This document shows positions 33,702 to 41,946 of a DNA stretch of 44,777 nt, piece after piece; position 1 is the first letter of the stretch, and each line of letters begins with the position of its first letter. Under the pieces are notes generated by a model. The model was given only the letters and a program-made list of their open reading frames with translations, was not told the DNA's origin and did no database searches. The position numbers were made by a program, and so were the translations under genes. The DNA comes from Bacteroides sp. CAG:927 (GTDB lineage Bacteria; Bacteroidota; Bacteroidia; Bacteroidales; Muribaculaceae), in assembly GCA_000431155.1 (NCBI GenBank), contig HF985651.1, positions 1 through 44,777 of the forward strand. Direction: 5' to 3'.

Positions 33702-34271
33702 ATGAGATTAGTGTCGATTTTGTTTGTGCTCATGGCCGATATGTCCGCTAATGCGCTCAACTTGCGTCCAAGCACTCTTAATTTGCAATGCGGTGGCGGC
33801 ATGGGTTTACCGGCTATTGGTGTAGGGTGGCAATATGGCAGAAGCAATAATTTTGAGACAGAAGTAATGGTGGGGCTTATTCCTAAATATGATTCATCAA
33901 ATGCCAAAGTTACGTTTGCCCTGAAAGAAAATTTTGTGCCGTGGCACATAGCACTTGGGTCCGATTTCATTCTTGAGCCGCTGACCACAAGTTTTTATGT
34001 CACAACCATCATCAGCAACAAATTTTGGGTGAAATTGCCGTCACGCTATCAGTCGGGATATTATGGCTTACCTACCAAAATCAGAATGAACATCTGTTTG
34101 GGGCAGAGGATAGCCTATAATTTCAAGCGTCAGGACATGTTTGTCAAAGCGGTATCTGCATTCTATGAACTCGGCACTTGCGACATTTATCTTCTCAGCG
34201 CGTTCGGCAACAAATACCTTAAACCCACTGATTGGCTGCAATTATGCCTTGGTGTGCGATTGAGAATCTGA
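33702..34271 (+). CDS. Small exported protein, probable outer-membrane beta-barrel
   Basis: I do not recognise the family. From the ATG at 33702 the product is 189 residues with a signal peptide (RLVSILFVLMADMSANA). The mature part is made of alternating strands with aromatic girdles (for example GVGWQYGRSNNFETEVMVGL, FYVTTIISNKFWVKL) and ends in an alternating hydrophobic strand (LQLCLGVRLRI), as in 8-stranded outer-membrane barrels. Third gene of the DUF3943 operon. An upstream in-frame ATG at 33642 lies within the previous gene and is not used here. Confidence 0.7.
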   Translation: MRLVSILFVLMADMSANALNLRPSTLNLQCGGGMGLPAIGVGWQYGRSNNFETEVMVGLIPKYDSSNAKVTFALKENFVPWHIALGSDFILEPLTTSFYVTTIISNKFWVKLPSRYQSGYYGLPTKIRMNICLGQRIAYNFKRQDMFVKAVSAFYELGTCDIYLLSAFGNKYLKPTDWLQLCLGVRLRI

Positions 34272-34299
34272 TAAAACAACCCTATGAAAGCAATAAAGT

Positions 34300-34334
34300 A
34301 AGCGCCCTGCGGTAAGGACAACTGCAGGACGCTT
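34300..34334. terminator. Hairpin between convergent genes
   Basis: Bases 34300-34313 pair with 34321-34334 (14 positions with one mismatch and one G-U, 7-base loop). It sits between the beta-barrel gene and the convergent lipoprotein gene and could end both transcripts, although T runs are short. Confidence 0.55.
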
Positions 34335-34355
34335 ATAATTCTTATAGAAACGGTG

Positions 34356-34880
34356 TCAGAAAGGCGTGGTGTCGGGATAGATTTCGGCTCCGCTGTCGGG
34401 TGCTGTTTTCTTCAGGGTCCCGTCAGGTAGGAAATACAGCTGCATATCAGCACTCGGCGACTGGTCCACTTCAATAATGTAGTAGTCGAGAGTGTTGGTG
34501 GTGTAATGTTTTATGTCATCGATTTTTGCGGTGGCATAGGCGGTATTGTTAAATGCTGCGTTGACAGCCGTGGGAATCAGAAACAGGTCTTTGCCCAAAT
34601 CCTCTTCGGTCATCATCCATACGGCTGAGGAGTTGAACCAAACTTCAGTTTCCACATTCGCAATTCTGTCAAATTCGGCCACAGTATAATTCTGCTTTTG
34701 TTCCCATTTCACTTTTGACATATCAGCGTTGGGATATTTTTGTCTGAAAGCGTCAATGAATTTCTGCTCTACCTGAGCAGGTTTGATGGGGTAATCCTCG
34801 TCATCGTTGTCATCGCCGCAAGCCTGCAATGATACAAGGGCCACAAGAGCCATCCCTAAGAGTAATAATTTTTTGCGCAT
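34356..34880 (-). CDS. PepSY-like (DUF2874) lipoprotein
   Basis: A 174-residue lipoprotein with a lipobox at LVSLQACG and a following acidic DDNDDED linker. The rest has two PepSY-like repeats: one with FIDAFRQKYPNADMSKVKW and YTVAEFDR, the second with VNAAFNNTAYATAKIDDIKH and YYIIEVDQ. Such proteins in Bacteroidetes resemble periplasmic inhibitor or chaperone-type PepSY modules, with no established substrate. A 44-base gap separates it from the GH3 fusion gene upstream on the same strand, so it may be the last gene of that operon or have its own promoter. Confidence 0.85.
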   Translation of the reverse strand: MRKKLLLLGMALVALVSLQACGDDNDDEDYPIKPAQVEQKFIDAFRQKYPNADMSKVKWEQKQNYTVAEFDRIANVETEVWFNSSAVWMMTEEDLGKDLFLIPTAVNAAFNNTAYATAKIDDIKHYTTNTLDYYIIEVDQSPSADMQLYFLPDGTLKKTAPDSGAEIYPDTTPF

Positions 34881-34924
34881 TGTTGAATAATGTTTTTGTT
34901 TTCTATCTCAACAATTGCGCCATG

Positions 34925-37801
34925 CTATTGGTTCAGTGATTCATACACGGCACTTATTATGGCTCCCCGTGGATTGAGCCGGGCAAATGCGGCATTGTCA
35001 CGCGATGGATTGACGCGGTTTGTGAGCACCACAATCACGAGTTGTTGTTGTGGGTCAATCCAGAAACAAGTGCCGGTGTATCCGGTGTGTCCGTAAGCAT
35101 TGCCGGTATAGTTGGATGGAGCAAGTGACTTGTTGCGTCGGAGAAGGTCAAATCCCAATGCTCTTTGGGCAGCGGTTATAGTGCCGGTGAATTCCTTTAC
35201 TGTGGCATCGCTTATGATTCTTTCACCGCCGTAGGTGCCGTTGTTCAATAGCATTTGGCCGAATTTTGCCATATCGCCGGCAGTGCCATACAACCCCGCA
35301 TTTCCCTGCACGCCGCCTGAAAATGCGGCAATTTCATCGTGAACATATCCGTGCAAATGCTGGTGGCGAAATATTTTGTCATTTTCAGTATATGCAATCA
35401 TCTCCGGTTCAAAGAGCGTCAAGGGCAGAAATCCGGTATGCCATGCACCTAATGGAGCGAAAACTCTGGTGTCAATCCATTGGTCCATATCCACGCCTGT
35501 CACATTTTCCTGGGCGGTTTTAAGCAGACAAAAGTTGAGGCAACTGTAAACATAATTTTTTTTGCCCAAAGGAGCGTCATATATTTTCTGCATCAGAGTG
35601 TCCACACCCATATCAGAAATCCATATATCTTCTGCAACAGGCAGATAAAATTCATCATCGCTCTTTTTGCTGAGTATGTCGGTGCGCAAAGTGGCATCGG
35701 TCACCTTGGAGTTGAGTGGAGGGGAGTAACTGGCGGTGTCGGTCATGATTTTGCGCACATTTACCACAGGCGGCATACCTGACTGGTGCGTGAGCAGTTC
35801 GGTAACTGTTATATCCTGCTTGTCGGTGTTCTCCAATTCTGGCACGTAGCGGGCTATAGGGGCGTTAAGGTTTATCAGCCCCTCATCCACCGCAAGCATT
35901 ATGGCCGGGGTAGTGGCAACGGCTTTTGTCATTGATGCAAGGTCAAAAAGGGTTGTGCCTGTGACTTTGGGTGATGACTCATCAAAATCTATGCGGCCAA
36001 AAGATTTGTCCAGCACAATGTTGCCATCCTTGGCAACAACCACCTGACAACCCGACATGGCTCCGGCTTTTATGGCTTTGGAGCAAATGGAATCAACAAT
36101 GAAATTCAATCTCGGTGCAAGCCCGTTTCCCGGTAATGCCTGATAGCCAAGCCGGTTCTTGTTAAGGTCAATGCCTTGGCCTACGGCAGCTATACCTTTT
36201 ATATTCACAGGGCAACGGCCGTTGACATTTATCCCTCCAAACAGTGCCATCGCAGCTGCGCGTTGAAATTGCGGTGATTTGTCGTAGGCAAGCAGCAGTG
36301 TGGGTTCTGCGCCGAGTTCGTGATATTTGGCCATTTTGAATGGATTGTCAAAAAACACTGTCACAACCTTTTTGCCTTTGAGTTGCTTCAACAGATTGGT
36401 AGTTGCAGCCGGAGAACCAAATATTCCCATAATCACAATATCGGCATCTTCCATACGGCTCATGCCTGTTCGTGTAAGGCCATGATCACCGGTAGGCAAA
36501 GGAATAACGGGAGCATATTTTTCGCACATTCTCACAAACTCGCAGTTCAGTTCTGCGCCCACGCATGCCACGGCAATCTCTTTTCGTGAAAGACTGTCTA
36601 TAGGAAGCACATGTTGCTTGTTGTTGAGCAGAGTCATAGAGGCGTTGGCGAGTTTTTCCACCAGTGCATAGGCTGTAGGGGAGTTTACGCGCTCCATAAG
36701 CCCTTTAATGTCAACAGGCGTATAGCTTTTTAATCCAAGCTTATACTTGTAAACCAAGAGCTTGCGGCATCTTTCATTGATTGTTTCTTTTGAAATCTTG
36801 CCTTTTTCCACTGCTTTCATCACAGCATCTATGTCGCTTGACGGGGCTCCGGAACCGAGGAGCACATCGGCTCCTGCCTGCAATGCGGCAACGCAATTGT
36901 TTTTGTGCCCGCTTACGGCTCCTTTCATGGCAAGTGCATCAGTAAACACCAATCCGTTGAATTTGAGTTCCTTTTGCAGCAAGTCAGTGGAAATTTTATG
37001 TGACAGTGATGCCGGAGTACCGCTTTTGTCAAGCGCAGGTACTTTCAGATGGCCTACCATTATGCCGCCAAGTCCGGCAGATATGTAACTTTTAAACGGC
37101 AGCAGATCCACATTGTCAAGCGTATGGCGTGAATGTGTGACTGTGGGCAATGCTTTGTGCGAGTCCACCGAGGTGTCACCGTGGCCGGGGAAGTGTTTTG
37201 CCACGCTCAACACGCCGCCCGCTTCAAGACCACGGGCAAAGGCAACGCCAAGTTCTGACACACGGTGTGGGTCTTCGCCTAACGAGCGAAACCCTATCAC
37301 CGGGTTGTCGGGATTGGAATTCACATCCAGTACCGGAGCAAAATCTACCGTTATGCCAAGTTCGCGGCATTCCCGTGCCACCTCCAAGCCGTAGTCATAC
37401 ATCAGTTGGCTGTTTTGGATGGCTCCGAGGGCTATATTGTACGGAAACCTTACTGCATCAGTCAGTCGCATAGCCGGGCCCCATTCACCGTCCAATGTTA
37501 TCATCAGTGGTATTTCGGCAAGTGACTGGGCATAATTGTTGAGGTTTGCGTACTCCACAATATTTCCTTTACCGAGCAGAATGCCGCCCACATGTTCTTG
37601 CTGCACCATGCGGCGTATGGCTTCGCGCCCTGCATGGTTGTCGCGCACATCAAGACGCGGGCAAAACAGTTGCGCTACCTTCTCCTGCATGCTCATGTGG
37701 GCCATTAGCGAGTCGGCCCATTGCTCGGCGGCCGATTTTGACCATACGGATACGGCCACGCTCAAGGCTGTCAGTACAGCCAGTAATCTTGCTGTTTTCA
37801 T
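34925..37801 (-). CDS. GH3 beta-N-acetylglucosaminidase fused to a serine beta-lactamase-like domain
   Basis: A 958-residue exported fusion. A signal peptide covers about residues 1-24. Residues 30-350 are a GH3 catalytic domain of NagZ type: KHFPGHGDTSVDSH at 202-215 holds the catalytic Asp-His pair and the nucleophile is Asp288 in VFTDALAMKGA. Residues 380-535 are a GH3 C-terminal domain. Residues 565-958 are a class C beta-lactamase/DD-peptidase-like domain with Ser623-x-x-Lys626 (LASMTKAV), YSCLNF and the late HTG motif (YGHTGYTGTCF). The pairing suggests periplasmic peptidoglycan turnover: removal of GlcNAc plus a peptidase or esterase step. It overlaps the 5'-nucleotidase gene upstream by four bases. 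Confidence 0.94.
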   Translation of the reverse strand: MKTARLLAVLTALSVAVSVWSKSAAEQWADSLMAHMSMQEKVAQLFCPRLDVRDNHAGREAIRRMVQQEHVGGILLGKGNIVEYANLNNYAQSLAEIPLMITLDGEWGPAMRLTDAVRFPYNIALGAIQNSQLMYDYGLEVARECRELGITVDFAPVLDVNSNPDNPVIGFRSLGEDPHRVSELGVAFARGLEAGGVLSVAKHFPGHGDTSVDSHKALPTVTHSRHTLDNVDLLPFKSYISAGLGGIMVGHLKVPALDKSGTPASLSHKISTDLLQKELKFNGLVFTDALAMKGAVSGHKNNCVAALQAGADVLLGSGAPSSDIDAVMKAVEKGKISKETINERCRKLLVYKYKLGLKSYTPVDIKGLMERVNSPTAYALVEKLANASMTLLNNKQHVLPIDSLSRKEIAVACVGAELNCEFVRMCEKYAPVIPLPTGDHGLTRTGMSRMEDADIVIMGIFGSPAATTNLLKQLKGKKVVTVFFDNPFKMAKYHELGAEPTLLLAYDKSPQFQRAAAMALFGGINVNGRCPVNIKGIAAVGQGIDLNKNRLGYQALPGNGLAPRLNFIVDSICSKAIKAGAMSGCQVVVAKDGNIVLDKSFGRIDFDESSPKVTGTTLFDLASMTKAVATTPAIMLAVDEGLINLNAPIARYVPELENTDKQDITVTELLTHQSGMPPVVNVRKIMTDTASYSPPLNSKVTDATLRTDILSKKSDDEFYLPVAEDIWISDMGVDTLMQKIYDAPLGKKNYVYSCLNFCLLKTAQENVTGVDMDQWIDTRVFAPLGAWHTGFLPLTLFEPEMIAYTENDKIFRHQHLHGYVHDEIAAFSGGVQGNAGLYGTAGDMAKFGQMLLNNGTYGGERIISDATVKEFTGTITAAQRALGFDLLRRNKSLAPSNYTGNAYGHTGYTGTCFWIDPQQQLVIVVLTNRVNPSRDNAAFARLNPRGAIISAVYESLNQ

Positions 37802-39318
37802 AGTGCTTTCATTCTCACAGCGGCATCTCCCTTGATGGTTTTGCCCTTGTATTTTCCGCTCTGGATATAATCAATCAAATCATCGTAAAGTACCCTGTCA
37901 CTCACTGCCACCTCTGTACCGTTGGTGAGCGAACTCATATAGTCACCTCCGTTGCGCAGGTAGTCTATAGTGGCAAGACGGTAGGTCTTGTCCTTGTCAA
38001 GCAGTTTGCCGTTGATGGTCACGGATGTGCATTTGCCGGTTGACGGATCATAGATTACATTCACATTGCGGCTCACGCCGTCTCCGCCACGTTTTGCCAT
38101 GACATTCAGTGCATCCAGCAGGTCTGCTCCCGATATGTCTATTACATTGACTTTGTTGTCAAATGGTAACATCTGCATAATCAGACCCTTTGTGATGGTG
38201 CCTTTAGGCATGGCGCATCTTATTCCGCCTTTGTTGACTATGGCAAGATCCACATTTGGGGCAATCGCTCTCCCTTCGTCCAGCACAAAATCGCTTACGA
38301 AGTTCAATAATTCGGTGTTGGGGCGCATCTCTGCTGCTGCTTTGCCTATTTTAATCGAGCGAATGGAATCTACTCCGTGGCGGTACGGTTCCAGCATGGC
38401 AGCTGTTGCGGCATCGATGCGGTCGTCAAGGCGTTTGGTTACTGGAATAAGCCTGTATTTGGCTGCACGCGGGTTATCAAGGTCCATGTCTATTTCGCCA
38501 AGATACAATCCGCCTTTCCCTGTTTGTGTAACGAGGATTGAATCGCCGGATGCATTTGCCACGTTCCATGCCGGTGAGTCGGATTTGTCGGGATTGATGG
38601 CCGTGTGCGAATGTCCGCCGATGATTATATCTATGTTTTTGGAATTGGCTGCAATGTCGCGGTCGGTGTAGCCCGGCTCATGCTCGTCGCCATATCCTAT
38701 GTGTGTCAGAGCCACCACAACATCACATTTCTCGTTATGTTTCAGGTGCCACGCCGTGGCGTTGGCGGCTTCTATTCCGTCCAGATATTTTACGCCTGTG
38801 GCATTCTTGTCGGCTATCATTCCTTTTGGGTCAATGTTGATGGCCATGAAGCCCACTTTCTTGTCACCAATTTTCTTTATGGTGTAAGACTTGAACAAAG
38901 AATCAAGTTCTGTGCCTGAAAAGTCATAATTTGTTGACAGTTTTGTCGCTTTTACCGGAGCATACATCTTTGCAAGCTCTTTCATGCCGTTGTCAAACTC
39001 ATGATTGCCCAGAATTTGGATGTCGTAGCCGAGAGCGTTCATCATTTTCTGCTCCACTTCTCCGCCATAAAGAGAAAAATACAAGGTACCTTGTACGGCA
39101 TCACCTGCATCCACGAGCATTACATTGGGCTGCGCGGCGCGAACACTGTCCACGAGCACTTTCCTGCGCAATATTCCTCCCAGATTCTTGTTGTTGGGGT
39201 CTATTTGGCTATGAGTGTCGTTGGTGTGGAGTATTACAAGCCTTTCTGCCGATGCATTGCGGGTGCCGATAACGGCGGCGCATAGCAGTGCGGTTACAAA
39301 ACAGTAAAATGGTTTCAT
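37798..39318 (-). CDS. 5'-nucleotidase/UDP-sugar hydrolase family protein (UshA-like)
   Basis: A 506-residue exported two-domain metallophosphatase. The signal peptide ends near ASA (residue 24). The N-terminal calcineurin-like domain has LHTNDTHSQID, VDAGDAVQGT, ILGNHEFDNG and IIGGHSHT. The C-terminal 5'-nucleotidase domain has NKGGIRCAMPKG, MLPFDNKVNVIDI and DYLRNGGDYMSS with the substrate-stacking aromatic region. It would release nucleosides and phosphate from nucleotides in the periplasm. It lies 21 bases after the TRIC gene and overlaps the GH3 fusion gene, so the three form an operon. Confidence 0.95.
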   Translation of the reverse strand: MKPFYCFVTALLCAAVIGTRNASAERLVILHTNDTHSQIDPNNKNLGGILRRKVLVDSVRAAQPNVMLVDAGDAVQGTLYFSLYGGEVEQKMMNALGYDIQILGNHEFDNGMKELAKMYAPVKATKLSTNYDFSGTELDSLFKSYTIKKIGDKKVGFMAINIDPKGMIADKNATGVKYLDGIEAANATAWHLKHNEKCDVVVALTHIGYGDEHEPGYTDRDIAANSKNIDIIIGGHSHTAINPDKSDSPAWNVANASGDSILVTQTGKGGLYLGEIDMDLDNPRAAKYRLIPVTKRLDDRIDAATAAMLEPYRHGVDSIRSIKIGKAAAEMRPNTELLNFVSDFVLDEGRAIAPNVDLAIVNKGGIRCAMPKGTITKGLIMQMLPFDNKVNVIDISGADLLDALNVMAKRGGDGVSRNVNVIYDPSTGKCTSVTINGKLLDKDKTYRLATIDYLRNGGDYMSSLTNGTEVAVSDRVLYDDLIDYIQSGKYKGKTIKGDAAVRMKAL

Positions 39319-39339
39319 ATCGTGGAGTGTGTAAAGGGT

Positions 39340-39972
39340 TTAATATTGATCCTTGGACTTGGCTGACTGGTGAAGAACAGGGAGCGACAGATTGTAGCGC
39401 AGTGCCAATATTCGCAAAATTATCACAACTATGGCGCAGGCAAGTTGCTGGGCCATGGCCGAGCCGCCGCACACCATTATAACCCAATAAACCATGGCTC
39501 CGGCCAAACAGGCGGTGGCATAGATGTCTTTACGAAACACCAGCGGCTCTTCGTTGATCAGTATGTCGCGTATCACGCCTCCGAATGCTCCGGTGGTTAT
39601 ACCCATTATAGTGGCGACCCACATGGGGTAGCCCACAGCTAATGTTTTTTGTATCCCTATCACGCAAAACAGCGCAAGTCCCACGGAGTCAAACAAAAAC
39701 AAGATTTTGTCGCGGCTAACGAGCGCATTCTGAAAAGCTATTACTGCGGCCAACGACAGTCCCGTGACAGCAAGATACCACCATGTCTGCATCCAGAATA
39801 CGGGAATGTCAAGCAGCAAATCGCGCAATGTGCCGCCTCCGATTGCTGTGACGAATCCTACTATATAGGCTCCGAACCAATCAAAGTTTTTGGTCGCCGC
39901 AAGCCGTATGCCGCTAATGGCAAACGCTATAGTGCCGAGCACTTCTATGATGAAAAGAAAGGTTTCCTCCAT
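39340..39972 (-). CDS. TRIC/YicG family (UPF0126) membrane protein
   Basis: A 210-residue inner-membrane protein with seven hydrophobic segments made of two UPF0126 repeats. Each repeat carries the G-rich signature: AIGGGTLRDLLLDIPVF in the first and GAFGGVIRDILINEEPLVF in the second. The family comprises trimeric intracellular cation channels; a glycine-transport role has been proposed for YicG. First gene of the operon with the 5'-nucleotidase and GH3 fusion genes. Confidence 0.93.
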   Translation of the reverse strand: MEETFLFIIEVLGTIAFAISGIRLAATKNFDWFGAYIVGFVTAIGGGTLRDLLLDIPVFWMQTWWYLAVTGLSLAAVIAFQNALVSRDKILFLFDSVGLALFCVIGIQKTLAVGYPMWVATIMGITTGAFGGVIRDILINEEPLVFRKDIYATACLAGAMVYWVIMVCGGSAMAQQLACAIVVIILRILALRYNLSLPVLHQSAKSKDQY

Positions 39973-39988
39973 ATTGACTGCGAAGTTA

Positions 39989-39996
39989 CAAATTTA
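39989..39996 (-). promoter_or_regulatory. -7 promoter element of the TRIC operon
   Basis: Minus-strand TAAATTTG fits TAnnTTTG, 16 bases before the TRIC start. It lies back to back with the plus-strand promoter at 40026-40058. Confidence 0.55.
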
Positions 39997-40025
39997 TGTG
40001 ATTTAATTACCTGTTCGTTGAATAA

Positions 40026-40058
40026 TTTGTGCGGCAAAAGAAGAATTGGTTATTTTTG
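40026..40058 (+). promoter_or_regulatory. Promoter of the LytS/LytTR operon
   Basis: -33 TTTG at 40026-40029, a 21-base spacer and -7 TATTTTTG at 40051-40058, 21 bases before the kinase ATG at 40080. Confidence 0.6.
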
Positions 40059-40079
40059 CAACACAAACAATTCCGTATC

Positions 40080-41153
40080 ATGACAGCTACCCGCAGCCGA
40101 AAAACCGAAACTATCATTTATGTGGTGATATGGGCCATTGTCGTTGGCTTGTATCTGCTTGACAAGATGCGTGCGCGTGCGCAAATATCGTTACCCCTGC
40201 TTGATGCAACGGTGTTGTGGAACATGGTACACACATTATTCCCGTTTGTTGTTCTGTTTCTTGTCAACAACATGCTGCTTATTCCCCGGTTGTTGCTGAA
40301 AAACCGGTTGCCGGCCTATTTCGCTGCCGCTGCATTTGCTGTAATATTGGTATGGGTGGGGCAGTACGTTGATTTCGTGCATTTTATGCAGAGACCGCCA
40401 CACGGCATAGGGCAGTTCCCGCATCCGCAGCTGCGCCCCCTCATCCCATTACCGCTTTTGATGGATTTTACTTATGCCGTACTGGTAGTGGGGTGCAACA
40501 TCGCTATTGTGCTGTTGTTTCAGCGGTTTGATGATAAGATAGAGCGTGAAAGCCTGATGAAAGCCAATGCCGAAAGCCAGTTGGCCTACCTTAAGTCTCA
40601 GATCAATCCGCATTTCTATATGAATATGCTCAATAATATTCATGGCATGATTGAGATTGATGCCGAAAAAGCACAGTCAATGGTCATTGATATGTCGCAT
40701 CTCATGCGCTACATGCTCTACGACAGTTCCAAGCCACTAATATCTCTCGCTGACGAAGTGTCTTTTATCCGCAACTATCTCAGACTTATGCGCCAGCGGT
40801 TTCCCGAGGACAAACTGTGCATAGCCGAGAGTTTTCCCTCACAGGCTGAAATGCATAATATCAATATTGCTCCGTTACTCTTTCTTGTGTTTATTGAGAA
40901 TGCATTCAAGCATGGCGTGAGCTACCGTGCCCACTCATTTGTGAATGTGGAGGTGCGCATTGAAGATAGCAAAGTGGTGTTTGCGTGCATCAACAGCTGT
41001 CATCCTTCTGCGGCTGCTGCGTCGGCACCGGCAGGCATTGGGTTGAGGAACATCCGTCAGCGTTTGGACCTGCTGTATGGTAATTCCGCCGAACTTGACA
41101 TCATACAGTCTCCGTCATGCTATACTGTTAATCTTACAATTCCGCGACAATGA
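40080..41153 (+). CDS. LytS/YehU-type sensor histidine kinase
   Basis: A 357-residue membrane histidine kinase of the His_kinase (PF06580) family. Four hydrophobic segments span about residues 12-160 and form the sensor part with no large extracytoplasmic domain. The phosphorylated His is in LKSQINPHFYMNMLNNI, followed by an HATPase_c domain with FIENAFKHGV (N box) and GIGLRNIRQRLDLLYG (G box). ATG at 40080 was chosen because it follows the promoter and the upstream ATG at 40029 lies inside it. It overlaps the response-regulator gene by four bases, giving an obvious kinase-regulator pair. Confidence 0.95.
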   Translation: MTATRSRKTETIIYVVIWAIVVGLYLLDKMRARAQISLPLLDATVLWNMVHTLFPFVVLFLVNNMLLIPRLLLKNRLPAYFAAAAFAVILVWVGQYVDFVHFMQRPPHGIGQFPHPQLRPLIPLPLLMDFTYAVLVVGCNIAIVLLFQRFDDKIERESLMKANAESQLAYLKSQINPHFYMNMLNNIHGMIEIDAEKAQSMVIDMSHLMRYMLYDSSKPLISLADEVSFIRNYLRLMRQRFPEDKLCIAESFPSQAEMHNINIAPLLFLVFIENAFKHGVSYRAHSFVNVEVRIEDSKVVFACINSCHPSAAAASAPAGIGLRNIRQRLDLLYGNSAELDIIQSPSCYTVNLTIPRQ

Positions 41154-41869
41154 AACTAACCACCATTGTTATTGATGACGAACCCATAGCGCTCGAAAAG
41201 CTGAAAAGCTATGTGGAGAAAGTGCCGTTCCTGACACTCGGAGCTGCGTGTCAAACCGGGTTTGAGGCTATGGCTTATCTGGCAGAAAATGATGCGGACC
41301 TGATTATAACCGATATAAATATGCCCGACCTGTCCGGGATGGATTTTGTAAAGTCCATGTCTAATCCTCCTTTGGTGATATTTACCACTGCCTATGCCCA
41401 GTATGCTGTGGACAGCTACAAAGTCAATGCCGTTGATTATCTTTTGAAACCTTACGGATTTGTGGATTTCCAGAAAGCAGTGCACAAGGCTCTGGATATT
41501 TACGCCTCAAAGTCAGCCTCTCCTGCCGGAGTGCAGCCCGAATCGCTGTTTGTGAAAACCGATTACAGATATGTGCGCGTGCCTCTTACTGACATCAGGT
41601 TCATCAAGGGGTATGGGGAATATCTGCAAATATACGTGACAGGGAATGCTTCCCCTCTGCTCACCCTAAGTTCGTTTGCGGCTATAAAGGCAAAACTCAC
41701 TCCGGCTTTTCTTCAGGTTCATCGTTCATACATCGTTAATATGGAGCATGTGCAGCAAGTGGAGCGTGGGCGCGTGGTGATGGATAATGATGCCTCCATA
41801 CCTGTTGGTGACAGCTTCAAAGCCACCTTGCAGGAGTTTTTGCGGGAGCATGGCATAGGCAAGAAATAG
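41150..41869 (+). CDS. LytTR-family response regulator
   Basis: A 239-residue regulator with an N-terminal receiver (VIDDEPIALEKLKSY acidic pocket, phospho-acceptor Asp in LIITDINMPDLSGMDF, Thr in FTTAYAQYAV, Lys in YLLKPYGF) and a C-terminal LytTR DNA-binding domain (VKTDYRYVRVPLTDIRFIKG, FLQVHRSYIVNMEHVQ). It should be phosphorylated by the kinase encoded just upstream. The adjacent efflux operon is a reasonable target, but no LytTR direct repeat was recognised in the 77 bases between. Confidence 0.96.
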   Translation: MKLTTIVIDDEPIALEKLKSYVEKVPFLTLGAACQTGFEAMAYLAENDADLIITDINMPDLSGMDFVKSMSNPPLVIFTTAYAQYAVDSYKVNAVDYLLKPYGFVDFQKAVHKALDIYASKSASPAGVQPESLFVKTDYRYVRVPLTDIRFIKGYGEYLQIYVTGNASPLLTLSSFAAIKAKLTPAFLQVHRSYIVNMEHVQQVERGRVVMDNDASIPVGDSFKATLQEFLREHGIGKK

Positions 41870-41890
41870 TCATTTGTTTAATAAAGGGGG

Positions 41891-41924
41891 CGGTTGGTTG
41901 AAAGTTTTTCATCCAACCGTTTTT
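41891..41924 (+). terminator. Terminator of the LytS/LytTR operon
   Basis: CGGTTGG (41891-41897) pairs with 41913-41919; five more pairs continue inside after one mismatch, and the hairpin is followed by five T. It separates the regulator from the efflux genes, which therefore need their own promoter (a weak TAATATTG lies at 41932-41939). Confidence 0.8.
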
Positions 41925-41946
41925 ATGTTAGTAATATTGCATCACT

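Noticed and set aside
38066..38671. A 201-codon open frame antisense to the 5'-nucleotidase gene
   Set aside because: It mirrors the codon structure of a clearly real gene and has no domain of its own.
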